DNA of 64,000 nt from an uncultured Clostridia bacterium (GTDB lineage Bacteria; Bacillota; Clostridia; Christensenellales; Borkfalkiaceae), in assembly GCA_934247225.1 (NCBI GenBank), contig CAKQJE010000007.1:1-64000 (forward strand), in the 5' to 3' direction. Below, piece by piece: positions 47,914 to 57,329 of this stretch. The notes beneath the pieces are model-generated. The model did no database searches, was not told where the DNA came from, and saw only the letters and a list, made by a program, of their open reading frames with translations. The first letter of the stretch is position 1; each line of letters begins with the position of its first letter. The position numbers and the translations under genes were made by a program.

Positions 47914-49809
47914 ATGAGCAAGAATAAGAAAACGACTATAAGGATTCTGACGTGTATCGTCGCCTTTTTAGCCGTGTATATTACAGGCAAAATAGTCGAT
48001 ATAAACGTTTACGTTTCGCTTGCGATTTACGGCGCGATTTATCTCGCTTCGGGCTACGACGTACTGTTTAAAGCCGCGAGAAACATCGCCCACGGAAAGG
48101 TTTTCGACGAGAACTTTCTTATGACGGTCGCCTCGCTCGGCGCGTTCGCTTTGGGGATCGTGGAAGGTACGGGCGATTTTGCCGAGAGCGTTGCCGTTAT
48201 CCTGTTCTATCAGGTCGGCGAGCTGTTCCAGAGCTACGCCGTCGGCAAATCGAGACAATCCATTTCCGACCTTATGGATATCAGACCCGATAAGGCGAGA
48301 GTAGAAAGAGACGGCGAAAAAGTCGAGGTTTATCCCGAAGAAGTTTCCGTCGGCGAAAGCGTTTTCGTTATCGCGGGCGAGAAAATTCCTATGGACGGCG
48401 TTGTCGTGAAAGGCCACGGCAATCTCAACACCTGCGCTTTGACGGGCGAAAGCGCGCCTGTTTTCGTTAAAGAGGGCGACGAGGTTTTAAGCGGCACCAT
48501 AGCTATGGACGGAAACCTCGAAATAAGAGTCACCAAAGAGTTTTACGACAGTACGGCGTCGAAAATTCTCGATATGGTCGAGAACGCGTCGGGCAAAAAG
48601 GCGAAAACGGAGAACTTTATATCCACTTTCGCCAAATATTACACGCCTTTCGTAGTATTTTCGGCGGTCGCGCTTGCGGTAATCCCGTCGCTTATAATCG
48701 GTTTTAACAGCGGATTTTCGGGGCAACTCTGGGGCGATTGGATAAAAAGAGCGCTTACGTTCCTTGTAGTAAGCTGTCCGTGCGCGCTCGTTATAAGCAT
48801 TCCGCTCGGATTTTTCGGCGGAATAGGCGGTGCGAGCAGCAAGGGTATACTTGTTAAAGGCGCGAACTATATCGAGCAGCTCAACAAAACAAACGTCGTT
48901 TTCTTCGATAAAACGGGAACCTTAACGACGGGCGAATTTTCGGTCGCGGGCGTTTATCCCGAGGAAAAGAGAGACGAAATATTAAAATACGCGAGCATTT
49001 GCGAAAGTCATTCCTCGCACCCGATAGCGCAAGGCATAGTGAAGGCTTACGACGGTGAAATTCCGCAGGGCTACGAGATAGAAGAAATCGCGGGCAAGGG
49101 CATAAAAGCAGTAGGCGAAAAGGAGACGATCGTCTGCGGAAACGCCGATCTTATGCGCCTTGAAAACGTAGAGTTCAAACAACTCGAAAATGACAAAACG
49201 ACGGTCTATATATCGATTAACGGCGTTTTCGAAGGGGCAATAGAACTTACGGACACCGTTAAACCGAACGCAAAACAAGCCCTTTCCGACCTTAAAAAAG
49301 AAGGCGTTAAAGTGGCTATGCTCACGGGCGATAACGAGAACGCCGCCAAACGCGTCGCAAGCGAACTTTCGATAGACGAATATCACGCGAAGCTTCTTCC
49401 GCAGGATAAGCTCGCGATACTCGACGACCGCATTTCTCATAAAACGGACAAAGAAGTTTTCGCGTTCGTCGGAGACGGAATAAACGACGCGCCCGTACTT
49501 ATGCGAGCGGACGTAGGCATTTCGATGGGCGGCGTGGGCAGCGACAGCGCGATAGAAGCTTCGGACGTCGTTCTGATGCACGACAATCTTCACGATATAG
49601 TTCTTGCCAAGAGGATTGCGAAAAAGACGATGCGTATCGTAAAAGAGAATATAATTTTTGCGCTCGGCGTGAAGTTTATAGTTCTCATCCTTTCCGCACT
49701 CGGGCTTTTAGGTCCGTACGGTATGTGGATAGCCGTGTTTGCGGACGTAGGCGTTGCGGTGCTTGCCATTTTAAACGCGATGCGCGCAATGAAGGTCAAC
49801 GACCGTTAA
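47914..49809 (+). CDS. Heavy-metal P-type ATPase (Zn/Cd/Pb/Co type)
   Basis: A 631-residue P1B-ATPase. Actuator motif TGES at 177-180, transmembrane CPC motif at 288-290, phosphorylation site D332 (FDKTGTLTTGE), HP motif in SHSSHPIAQG and hinge GDGINDAPVLMRADVGISMG. The FGGIGGASSKGILVKG context and the C-terminal membrane pair place it with ZntA/CadA exporters rather than copper pumps. It starts directly with the membrane region, without an HMA domain, which the upstream 72-residue protein can supply. It should export divalent metal under control of the ArsR-type repressor. Confidence 0.94.
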   Translation: MSKNKKTTIRILTCIVAFLAVYITGKIVDINVYVSLAIYGAIYLASGYDVLFKAARNIAHGKVFDENFLMTVASLGAFALGIVEGTGDFAESVAVILFYQVGELFQSYAVGKSRQSISDLMDIRPDKARVERDGEKVEVYPEEVSVGESVFVIAGEKIPMDGVVVKGHGNLNTCALTGESAPVFVKEGDEVLSGTIAMDGNLEIRVTKEFYDSTASKILDMVENASGKKAKTENFISTFAKYYTPFVVFSAVALAVIPSLIIGFNSGFSGQLWGDWIKRALTFLVVSCPCALVISIPLGFFGGIGGASSKGILVKGANYIEQLNKTNVVFFDKTGTLTTGEFSVAGVYPEEKRDEILKYASICESHSSHPIAQGIVKAYDGEIPQGYEIEEIAGKGIKAVGEKETIVCGNADLMRLENVEFKQLENDKTTVYISINGVFEGAIELTDTVKPNAKQALSDLKKEGVKVAMLTGDNENAAKRVASELSIDEYHAKLLPQDKLAILDDRISHKTDKEVFAFVGDGINDAPVLMRADVGISMGGVGSDSAIEASDVVLMHDNLHDIVLAKRIAKKTMRIVKENIIFALGVKFIVLILSALGLLGPYGMWIAVFADVGVAVLAILNAMRAMKVNDR

Positions 49810-49836
49810 AAGTTTTAAATCGAATCGGAAATAAAG

Positions 49837-49866
49837 CGGCGACCTTGAAACGGTTGCCGTTTTTTT
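49837..49866 (+). terminator. Terminator of the metal-efflux operon
   Basis: CGGCGACC (49837-49844) pairs with GGTTGCCG (49852-49859) with one G-T pair, then seven T. Confidence 0.85.
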
Positions 49867-49888
49867 ATTCGGAAATCGCAAAAAACTC

Positions 49889-49917
49889 TTGTAAAAAACA
49901 ATATATTATGATATACT
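49889..49917 (+). promoter_or_regulatory. Promoter of the SPFH/zinc-ribbon gene
   Basis: TTGTAA (49889-49894), 17 bases, TATACT (49912-49917). Confidence 0.65.
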
Positions 49918-49947
49918 AAGCATATAAAACAAAGGAGTGACAAAAAT

Positions 49948-50997
49948 ATGGCTCTTTTCAGATTAAATCTCGTCTGGAACGACGACAGCAAAATTACTTT
50001 GGTTTACAAATATCCGCTTAAAAATTTCGGAAGAGAAATCAACAATAAATCGACTCTTACCGTAAAAGAATCGCAGTGCGCGATTTTCGTTCATAAAGGA
50101 CAGATAGCGGACGTTTTCGGACCCGGACTTTACGAACTCGGAACGGATATTTTCCCGATACTTTCCAAGCTTGCGGGCTGGAAGTACGGATTTCAGACGC
50201 CCATAACCTGCGACGTTTACTTCATAAACACCAAGCAGTTCACAAACATTCAGTGGGGAACGAAAAACCCCATAATGATGAGCGATTCGAGATTCGGAAT
50301 GATAAGAGTAAGGGCGTTCGGTACGTTTTCTTATAAAGTGGACGACCCCGCCGTATTCCTGAAAGAACTTTTCGGAACGAACAGCACGTTCGTAACCTCG
50401 GATATCAACGATTTCCTCAAATCGATGCTCCTCTCCTGCTTTGCCGATTCGCTCGGCGAAAGCAAGGTTTCCGCGCTCGATCTTGCCGCGAACACTCTCG
50501 AATTCAACGAGACGGTAAAAGGAGTCGTTCAGGACAAATTCAAGGAACTCGGACTTAAACTCGTCAATCTCTTCATCGAAAATATGTCTCTTCCCGAGGA
50601 AGTCACGAAAGCGATGGACGAGAGAACCAAACTCGGCATACTCGGAGATTCTACCGATACCCTTATGAAAGTTTCCGCGGCGGAAGCAATGAAAACGGCT
50701 GCGGCGAACCCCGGCGCGGGCGGCGCGTTTATGGCTGCCGGCATCGGAATGGGCGCGGGCGCGAACATCGGCGCGGCTATGGCGGGCGCGATGGCTCCGA
50801 CTCAAAAAGCGGAACCCGCGGCTTCTTCGGCTTCGGGCGTCGTTTGCCCCTCGTGCGGAAAAACGGTCGCGGCAGGCTCGAAATTCTGCCCCGAATGCGG
50901 AAAACCCATGGCAAAAAGCAAATTCTGCCCCGAATGCGGAGCGAAAGTCGACGCGGGAGCGAAGTTCTGCCCCGAATGCGGCAAAAAACTCGGCTGA
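49948..50997 (+). CDS. SPFH-domain protein with C-terminal double zinc ribbon (YdjI-like)
   Basis: A 349-residue protein of the virion-core/YdjI SPFH group: an SPFH-like domain at about 20-235, an Ala/Gly/Met-rich stretch (about 245-290) and a C-terminus with three CP.CG half-ribbons (CPSCGKTV, CPECGKPM, CPECGAKV, CPECGKKL). It has no signal or membrane helix. Members associate with phage-shock-type or membrane-stress genes; the zinc-ribbon membrane protein encoded at 51407 may belong with it. The ATG follows AAAGGAGTGACAAAAAT. Transcribed from its own promoter. Confidence 0.9.
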   Translation: MALFRLNLVWNDDSKITLVYKYPLKNFGREINNKSTLTVKESQCAIFVHKGQIADVFGPGLYELGTDIFPILSKLAGWKYGFQTPITCDVYFINTKQFTNIQWGTKNPIMMSDSRFGMIRVRAFGTFSYKVDDPAVFLKELFGTNSTFVTSDINDFLKSMLLSCFADSLGESKVSALDLAANTLEFNETVKGVVQDKFKELGLKLVNLFIENMSLPEEVTKAMDERTKLGILGDSTDTLMKVSAAEAMKTAAANPGAGGAFMAAGIGMGAGANIGAAMAGAMAPTQKAEPAASSASGVVCPSCGKTVAAGSKFCPECGKPMAKSKFCPECGAKVDAGAKFCPECGKKLG

Positions 50998-51082
50998 GTT
51001 TTAACAAAACAGGCGCTGCCTGACACATAAAAAGACATAAATTTAACGAAACCGAAAATAATAACGGTAAAAGGAGATAAAA

Positions 51083-51277
51083 ATGGATAAAAAAATTACT
51101 GCGGACACTATAATCGTAGACGCTCTCGACATTAACCCAAACGCGGGCGAAATTCTTATGAGATACGGAATGCACTGCCTCGGCTGCGCGATCGCTCACG
51201 GCGAAACCGTAGGAGAAGCCGCTCAGGTTCACGGCGCGGATCTCGATAAGATGCTCGAAGAGCTTAACAATATCTGA
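51083..51277 (+). CDS. DUF1858 redox-disulfide protein
   Basis: A 64-residue protein: ITADTIIVDALDINPNAGEILMRYGMHCLGCAIAHGETVGEAAQ. The CLGC pair after the first helix and the downstream helix define DUF1858, often found alone or fused to hybrid-cluster-related proteins in anaerobes and thought to be a redox disulfide module. It lies 85 bases after the SPFH gene with a strong ribosome site (TAAAAGGAGATAAAA). No redox partner is adjacent. Confidence 0.9.
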   Translation: MDKKITADTIIVDALDINPNAGEILMRYGMHCLGCAIAHGETVGEAAQVHGADLDKMLEELNNI

Positions 51278-51406
51278 TAATTCAACGGATATAACGGGCA
51301 ACGTTTTTTAAACGACCTTTTAATTTAACAGATAGAATTTTTTCGCCGGGCAGAGGAAATTCCTTTGCTCGGAAATTCTTTGTTTGACGAAATACGGTAA
51401 AAAGGT

Positions 51407-52507
51407 ATGAGCGAAACCGGAAACGAATTTGACGAAAACTTAAAACAAATAAACACCGATTACGAGAAATGTCCCGATTGCGGCGGAAAAATGTTTTTCG
51501 ACCCCGATTCCCAGATGCTCAAATGCGAGTATTGCGGGAGTTATAAACGCGTCGAAAAGAACAAAAACGTCGTCGAAAACGACATAGAACGCGGCTTTGC
51601 GGACGCGGAGAAGTGGGATAAATCGGAACAGGCGACGTACACCTGCGAGAACTGCGGCGCGACGATTATCGTCGGCGCGGACGAGCAGGCTGTCATCTGC
51701 CCGTACTGCGGAACTTCGCACGTCGTCAAAAGCGGCAGTTTCGAAGGTCTTCGTCCCGGCGCGGTAATTCCTTTCATGGTTTCTTCCTCGCAGGCGGCGG
51801 CGCAAGCCAAAAAATGGGCTAAAAAACGTATTTTCGCGCCTCGTGCGTTCAAAAAGAGCCTTACCGTGGAGAACGTTCACGGCGTTTACGAGCCGAGTTT
51901 CACTTTCGACAGCGAAACTAAATCTTCTTACGTCGGAAGGGTCGGCGACAGACACACGAGAACGGTCGGTTCGGGAAAGAACAGGCGTACCGAAACTTAC
52001 GTCGTTTACAGAAACGTTTCAGGCGGTTACGACAGATTTTTCGACGACGTGGCCATTGCCGCAAGCGATAATCTCGATCAGAAAACTCTCGACAAACTCG
52101 CTCCGTACAGGGCGAAAGACGCCTGCGTTTACGAAAGCAAATACCTTTCGGGCTACGTTGCGGACGGGTATAAAAGAGATCTTAAAACCTGTTGGGGAGA
52201 CGCGAAAGGCGTTATGACGAGGGAAATCCGTTCGGATATCGAAAGTTCGCTTCATTGCGACGTCGTGGATTATCTCAACGTCTCCACGAAATACGACAGC
52301 GTGACTTTCAAATATATGCTTATACCCGTGTATATAATGAACTTCCTTTTCAGAAAGAAAAAATACAGGGTGTTTATGAACGGAAGCACGGCGAAAGTAA
52401 CGGGTAAAACGCCCGTTTCGCCTTGGAGAGTCGCTATCGCGTGCGTACTCGGCGCGGCTCTTGCCGTTCTTCTCGTGTGGTTGTTTTATATCCTTCAAGG
52501 GGAGTAA
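51407..52507 (+). CDS. Zinc-ribbon membrane protein of unknown function
   Basis: A 366-residue protein with two zinc ribbons, CPDCGGKMFFDPDSQMLKCEYCG (about 18-41) and CENCGATIIVGADEQAVICPYCG (about 72-95). A beta-rich region of about 230 residues (GLRPGAVIPFMVS, YEPSFTFDSETKSSYVGRVG) follows, and a single C-terminal membrane helix (about 343-363). This architecture is common in gut Clostridia as TFIIB-type zinc ribbon-containing proteins without assigned role. The neighbouring SPFH protein also has zinc ribbons, so the two may act together in membrane stress; that is inference. Confidence 0.8.
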   Translation: MSETGNEFDENLKQINTDYEKCPDCGGKMFFDPDSQMLKCEYCGSYKRVEKNKNVVENDIERGFADAEKWDKSEQATYTCENCGATIIVGADEQAVICPYCGTSHVVKSGSFEGLRPGAVIPFMVSSSQAAAQAKKWAKKRIFAPRAFKKSLTVENVHGVYEPSFTFDSETKSSYVGRVGDRHTRTVGSGKNRRTETYVVYRNVSGGYDRFFDDVAIAASDNLDQKTLDKLAPYRAKDACVYESKYLSGYVADGYKRDLKTCWGDAKGVMTREIRSDIESSLHCDVVDYLNVSTKYDSVTFKYMLIPVYIMNFLFRKKKYRVFMNGSTAKVTGKTPVSPWRVAIACVLGAALAVLLVWLFYILQGE

Positions 52508-52563
52508 AAAGGCGCGCGGAGAGTATTTTTCGTTAAAAACCCTTAAATTTTCATATTTAAAGG

Positions 52564-52592
52564 TTGACAACTGCGAATAATATATGTAAAAT
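52564..52592 (+). promoter_or_regulatory. Promoter of the cyclophilin-like lipoprotein gene
   Basis: TTGACA (52564-52569), 17 bases, TAAAAT (52587-52592), about 75 bases before the ATG. Confidence 0.75.
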
Positions 52593-52667
52593 ATATATAA
52601 TGAATAGTTGCGCGGTAAGTATGCGGTTACGCGTCTTGCGCATTAAACTTCATAAGCGGAGGTCTTT

Positions 52668-53633
52668 ATGAAAAAATTATTGAGCGGAGTTTTAGCCGCT
52701 TGTATGGCTGTCGGCGTTTGCGCGTTTGCAACGGGTTGTAACGAAACGATCGAAAACGGCAGTAAAATCGAAAAATGCACGATCACGTTCGACGTGGACG
52801 GAAAAGAAGAGGCGATAACGTTCAAGCTTTATATGAACATCGCTCCCGACACTATCGAGCATTTCAAATATCTTGCGGGCAAGGGTTACTACGACGGAAC
52901 GGTCGTCAGCGACGTTCAGCACGGAATAGAATTCGGAGCGTATTCCGACGCGGCTTTCAACACCTCGTTGGACGAAAAGTACGGTTCGATAATCAATTCG
53001 GCTTATACCGCAACGAAAAACAACGTTTACACTTCCAGATTCACGCTTAACGGCGAAATGGCGGATAACGGCGTTGTTTACGGCGGTGAAAACCTTACGC
53101 TTTCGGACGGCGCGCTCGTTTTAAAGAGATCCCTCAAAGGTATTAAGGACGCTGAGATCGAAGCGTACGACACGGGTAAGGGCGTTATGTCCGTAACTTT
53201 CGGAACGAGTACTTATTTCTCTTCCGCAAGTGCTTTCGCCATTATCGGAAAAGCCGATAAGGACGACGCTACAAGCGACGTTAAATCGAGCTATGCGCGC
53301 GTAAAAGCCATTTACGACGACAACAGAGACGCTTCGGTAAAGACGTATTATTTCTCTTACGAACCCGAACTCGATTCGGAAAATCCCACGGCGGACGAAC
53401 AGAAAGCTTACGACGATCTCGTTGAAGCAATCGCGGAATACGGCAGAAAGTATCAGGTCGGTACCGACGGAGACACTCTCGTTATCGGTACGGACGGAGA
53501 GTATTCTCGCGTAGTTACGTCGGACGACGATCTCGGCAAGGCTTATCTCGACGCAATCAAGAACAACGGAGCATATGTTTCGCTTCGTCCCGAAACGACG
53601 ATTACGATAAAGAGCGTAACGTTCTCGAAATAA
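52668..53633 (+). CDS. Cyclophilin-like peptidyl-prolyl isomerase lipoprotein
   Basis: A 321-residue lipoprotein (lipobox ATG-C24). The N-terminal half follows the cyclophilin plan: ITFKLYMNIAPDTIEHFKYLAGKGYYDGTVV, then a substrate-side segment and TGKGVMSVTFG...SSASAFAII in place of the usual GxxSMAN/FFI motifs. The catalytic Arg and Phe of canonical cyclophilins are not clearly kept (HFKYL, YYDGT), so activity is uncertain and it may be a binding-only form. The last 80 residues are unrelated acidic sequence. Surface-anchored members assist folding of exported proteins. Monocistronic, with strong ribosome site (AGCGGAGGTCTTT) and terminator. Confidence 0.8.
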   Translation: MKKLLSGVLAACMAVGVCAFATGCNETIENGSKIEKCTITFDVDGKEEAITFKLYMNIAPDTIEHFKYLAGKGYYDGTVVSDVQHGIEFGAYSDAAFNTSLDEKYGSIINSAYTATKNNVYTSRFTLNGEMADNGVVYGGENLTLSDGALVLKRSLKGIKDAEIEAYDTGKGVMSVTFGTSTYFSSASAFAIIGKADKDDATSDVKSSYARVKAIYDDNRDASVKTYYFSYEPELDSENPTADEQKAYDDLVEAIAEYGRKYQVGTDGDTLVIGTDGEYSRVVTSDDDLGKAYLDAIKNNGAYVSLRPETTITIKSVTFSK

Positions 53634-53654
53634 TTCAACATTCGAATCATTAAG

Positions 53655-53684
53655 ACTCGCGGGTATTTTCCCGCGAGTTTTTTT
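53655..53684 (+). terminator. Terminator after the cyclophilin-like gene
   Basis: ACTCGCGGG (53655-53663) pairs with CCCGCGAGT (53670-53678), followed by six T. Confidence 0.92.
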
Positions 53685-53778
53685 ATGTCCTTTTCCGTCA
53701 CCGTCTGCATTTTTATGCATAGTGCAGGTATTTTTTATATAGCGCAGGCTCAATTTTTCCATTTGTCCTTTTTTCTTG

Positions 53779-53981
53779 CCTTCCCCTTTTGGGGAAGGTG
53801 GATTTTGCCTGTGCAAACAGGCAAAAGACGAAAGAGGACTGTACAGACTGAAACTAAAATCAAAGCTTGATATTTCGGAAGTTTTGTCTTGAAGCTGTAA
53901 TTAAATCAAACTCAGTGCTTTTTCCGGCTCTATGGTGGTCCTCTTCCACCGCAAGCGGTCCCCCTTCCCCAATCGGGAAGG
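53779..53981 (-). repeat. 203-bp hairpin-ended repeat, copy 2, intact
   Basis: The reverse complement of this segment matches 88-110 plus 1196-1378. The ends are CCTTCCCCTTTTGGGGAAGG (53779-53798) and CCTTCCCCAATCGGGAAGG (53963-53981), each able to fold. An inner TTTTGCCTGT/ACAGGCAAAA stem-loop is included. Short ORFs across it are by chance. It supplies the uninterrupted form of the IS30 target. Confidence 0.8.
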
Positions 53982-54119
53982 CTTATATAATCCTTGCCTT
54001 CTCCTTTGAGGCGTGTTGCATTGAAATATAAATCGATCGGAAGCCTTTCGGCGGACGGCTTTTTTAAAAGACGAAAAATGTTCTTTCGCGATTTGTTATT
54101 TACGCGCGTTTTAAGCGGT

Positions 54120-54133
54120 TAATCGACTTATAG
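54120..54133 (+). repeat. 14-bp repeat TAATCGACTTATAG, copy 8
   Basis: Exact copy in the long gap before the second glycan locus, followed by CCGCA and CTTTTT. Confidence 0.8.
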
Positions 54134-54883
54134 CCGCACTTTTTACAAAATTTAACTATTTTTTTCGGCAAATATTTCCTTTGTCGGACGTAACTTTTTT
54201 GTCGTTTCTTTTCGCGGCAGAGTTTATCCGGAATTTTTCAGCCAAAGGCAATTTATAAGCCTTTTTTTCATAAACAGGCAAAAATGTATGGTTTTTCGGG
54301 CAAAAAACGGTTTGCAAAGTGTAAATTTGACGAAAATCGGCTAACAATTCAAATTTATTTAACCAACAAATCGGATTGTTTCGGAGAGAATTCGGATTTA
54401 TAATAAAGGCGTAAAACGGATTTTGGCGGAAAATACGCAAATGTAAAATTTTAAAATGCACAAACTAAAATTTACATAAGCTTTGCGTTCGGTTTACAAG
54501 ATTTCGGGCGAATTTCGGACCAAGTTGTGTTATAGTAGTATTGCAGCCGAACATACGGGGCAAAATTATATCGACAAAACAATCGGAATAACACCGAAAA
54601 GTCGGAAGAGGTACCTCTTCTTTGCTTACTGTCGTAAGCAAAGAACTTCCTTAACGGCATGCCAGACAAGAATAAAACGATAAATGCAAAATGCCGTAAA
54701 ACCGACGAAATCCGAATTATTACCCAACATTATAAAGATTATAAACCATTATAAAGATAAAACGCGTTGTAAAGCTGTAAAACGCGAATTACATAACAAA
54801 AACCAACATAATCAAAATAAAATATTGAAATCGACGCGCTTCGGAAATAAAAACGATACGCGCCGAAATCAGGGAGAAAAAGC
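54134..54883 (+). promoter_or_regulatory. Long regulatory region before the second glycan locus
   Basis: About 750 bases with no supported gene. Visible structure: an inverted repeat TGTAAAATTTTA / TAAAATTTACA (54442-54453 and 54466-54476); a perfect palindrome AAGAGGTACCTCTT (54606-54619) that overlaps a 12-bp hairpin TTCTTTGCTTAC/GTAAGCAAAGAA (54618-54645); and direct repeats CATTATAAAGAT (twice, about 54729-54760) and TAAAACGCG (twice, about 54755-54786). The direct repeats resemble AraC-type binding sites; the AraC protein encoded at 57330 is a candidate. A 67-codon frame at 54684-54887 is too polar and repeat-derived to count as a gene. Confidence 0.5.
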
Positions 54884-56326
54884 ATGAAAAAGTTTTTATC
54901 GATGATTCTTGCCGCATGTTTTGCGGCGTCGGCTGTGCTTATGGCGGCGTGTACGAGCGGAAACTCCGGCACAACCTCCACGGGCAGCGAAAGCGTTTCG
55001 TCCTCGGAAGTCGAATTCGACGGCTGGACGCCCGAAAACATTCTTTTAAGACCCGTTGAAAAGGACGATATCCGTATCGGAAGTTACGTTTCTTTCGCGG
55101 ATACGGCGAAAGGCTGGTCGGGCAGAGACCAGGTTGAAAGACTGTACTATGCGGGTCTTAACTTTATGCCTATGATCTGCACCCTTCCCAAAGCCGGAAT
55201 GTTGACGGAAACCGAAAAGACGTACATTTCGCGTGACCTTACCGACAGCAAGTGGTGGGGAAAAATCGACGAACTTATGCAGGAATATAATATGGTTTAT
55301 TATTTTTCCGAGCTTTCGGGTCTTGCCAACGACCACGAATCGTCCACCCGTCGCGACTCGATGGCGAATTCCGACGCCGTTGCGGACGCCCGTAACATAA
55401 TCCCCAACCTTAAAAACTGCGTCGGCGTCAAGCTCGTCGACGAGCCGAAACCGGATGCTTTCGAAGAATTCGCCAAGTGGGCGAGATATTATTCGAGAAT
55501 TACCGACGCGGACGGCAACGTTTTAGGTCTCGACGCGCTCGTAAACCATATCGGCAGCTATGATTATATGGCGGAATGGGTCAATAAAGCGGGCAGCGGA
55601 GTCAATATAATAAGTTTCGACGCTTATCCGTTTTTAAACGGCGGAATAAATTACGCTACGCTTACGCTTATGGATCAGGTTCGTAAACTTGCGAACTCGA
55701 AGAATATGAGAGTGGCGATGTATCCGCAGTCCTGCGCATGGGCGGGAGCGAGAATGCCTAACCTTAAAGAAATTATCTGGCATTTCAACACCAATCTCGC
55801 GCTCGGAGCGACGCAGTTCACTTACTTCAACTACACGATGTATCCCAACGAAGGCTGCTACGACGCCATTTTTGCGATCGACGGTTCCGTTCTTCATCAG
55901 GATATTCTCGACGGACTTACCGAGTTCCATAAAGAAATCCGCGCGCTCGACGCCAACGTAAGACTTACCGATTTCAAGGTTACGGAATCTTATATGACAA
56001 GCGCTCAGATCGGCATCGCAATGCTTCCCGCAACGGGATTCATAATAAACAGAGAGGGACTCGGTTCGACCGACCTTCTTATCACCAAATTCCAGCCGAA
56101 CGATTACGAGTCGTCCGTTTCCTATATAAACATCGTCAACAATTCCTTTGAAAACCCGATGTACGATCAGGAATTTTTGCTCGACGACAACGCGGAATAC
56201 GATTATCTCGAAATGTATAACTACAAAACGGGAAAATTCGAGCCGCTGGACGTCGTAAACAATTCGTTCATGTTGTCGCTCGAAGCTTCCGAGGCGGCGT
56301 TCATAAAAGTCGTTTACGAATATTGA
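54884..56326 (+). CDS. TIM-barrel glycoside-hydrolase-like lipoprotein
   Basis: A 480-residue lipoprotein (lipobox AA-C23, Ser/Thr/Gly linker to about 45). Residues about 60-370 alternate strands and helices as a TIM barrel: IRIGSYVSFADTA, LYYAGLNFMPMICTLP, NCVGVKLVDEPKPDAFEEF, NIISFDAYPFLNGG, VAMYPQSCAWAG and AGATQFTYFNYTMY-like. The Glu in VDEP is in the position of a GH-A clan acid/base. Residues about 390-480 are a small beta domain. No GH family can be named with confidence; a DUF4434/GH42-like enzyme is possible. It heads a set of genes for uptake of its products. Confidence 0.72.
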   Translation: MKKFLSMILAACFAASAVLMAACTSGNSGTTSTGSESVSSSEVEFDGWTPENILLRPVEKDDIRIGSYVSFADTAKGWSGRDQVERLYYAGLNFMPMICTLPKAGMLTETEKTYISRDLTDSKWWGKIDELMQEYNMVYYFSELSGLANDHESSTRRDSMANSDAVADARNIIPNLKNCVGVKLVDEPKPDAFEEFAKWARYYSRITDADGNVLGLDALVNHIGSYDYMAEWVNKAGSGVNIISFDAYPFLNGGINYATLTLMDQVRKLANSKNMRVAMYPQSCAWAGARMPNLKEIIWHFNTNLALGATQFTYFNYTMYPNEGCYDAIFAIDGSVLHQDILDGLTEFHKEIRALDANVRLTDFKVTESYMTSAQIGIAMLPATGFIINREGLGSTDLLITKFQPNDYESSVSYINIVNNSFENPMYDQEFLLDDNAEYDYLEMYNYKTGKFEPLDVVNNSFMLSLEASEAAFIKVVYEY

Positions 56327-56435
56327 TCGGTTAATCTTAATACCGATCGGAAAGCCCGGTTACAGGCGGGTTATTGAAGGAAACGCCCCGTTTTTCGGGA
56401 TAAAAACATCAGAAAGTAAAAGAAGACAGAAAAAG

Positions 56436-57305
56436 ATGAAAATTACCGTTTTGGGTTGCAGCGCGTCGGAGGGAATCCCCGCCATATTCTGCAATTGCGA
56501 TCTTTGCAGACAAGCGCGCGAGCGTAAAATTTACAGAACGCGCAGTCAGATACTTATAAACGACGACATGCTCGTGGATTTCCCGCCAGACACTTATTAT
56601 CGATCGCTCGTTATGGGCGTAGAGCTGGGGAAAATCGAAAATATACTCGTTACGCACAGCCATTGCGACCATTTCTATGCGGACGATTTCTTTGCGAGGG
56701 GCGATTGGTCGTCGTTCTGCCTGCCGGTGGAAACGGTTACCATTCACGGCAACACCGCGATAAGAAACGCTTTCGAAAGAAACGGCTACGCGAAGAAGAA
56801 AGGCACTTATGTACACGAATCCCGCGGAATGATAAACGGCTACAACGTTTACGATCAGAGCAGCGAATATACCGTTCATAAGCCTTTCGAAACGTTCACG
56901 GCGGGGAAATACGTCGTGACTGCGCTTCCAGCAAAGCATATTCCCGAAGAAAATTGTTTCATTTATCTGGTGAGAGAGGGCGACAAAACGTTGCTTTACG
57001 CCACCGATACGGGATATTTCAAGAGAAGCGTGTTCGATTATTTCGTTAAAAACGGAATAAAGCTCGACGCGATGATCGTCGATTCCACTTACGGGCTTGT
57101 TTGTTCTTCGGATAAGGCTCATATGAACTTTTTCGATAACGACGAACTCAGAAAAGAACTTATGTCTCTCGGCATTATCGACGAGAAGACGCAGTGCTAT
57201 TTAACTCACATTTTCCACGGCGCGGCAAAAGATCTCGACTTGCTCGAAAAAGCCGTTCCGGAAGGGTATACGTTGCTTCGCGACGGATATACGTTTACGA
57301 TTTAA
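56436..57305 (+). CDS. Metallo-beta-lactamase-fold hydrolase, PhnP-like
   Basis: A 289-residue cytoplasmic hydrolase. Two dinuclear-metal motifs are clear: THSHCDHFYADDF (HxHxDH) and YATDTGYF. The first 35 residues contain the FCNCDLCRQAR Cys cluster and ILIND segment seen in PhnP, a cyclic-phosphodiesterase-like subfamily that also includes sugar lactonase-like enzymes. Remaining ligands include H in LPAKHIPEE and the final THIFHG. It lies between the TIM-barrel lipoprotein and an AraC regulator; its substrate is unknown, but the context suggests a carbohydrate-derived phosphodiester or lactone. Confidence 0.88.
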   Translation: MKITVLGCSASEGIPAIFCNCDLCRQARERKIYRTRSQILINDDMLVDFPPDTYYRSLVMGVELGKIENILVTHSHCDHFYADDFFARGDWSSFCLPVETVTIHGNTAIRNAFERNGYAKKKGTYVHESRGMINGYNVYDQSSEYTVHKPFETFTAGKYVVTALPAKHIPEENCFIYLVREGDKTLLYATDTGYFKRSVFDYFVKNGIKLDAMIVDSTYGLVCSSDKAHMNFFDNDELRKELMSLGIIDEKTQCYLTHIFHGAAKDLDLLEKAVPEGYTLLRDGYTFTI

Positions 57306-57329
57306 CTTTAATTCGGTAAGGTAAAGAAT

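Noticed and set aside
49200..49225. Further copy of the 14-bp repeat in the P-type ATPase gene
   Set aside because: The sequence there (CTATATATCGATTA) has two mismatches and codes for conserved residues; likely coincidence.
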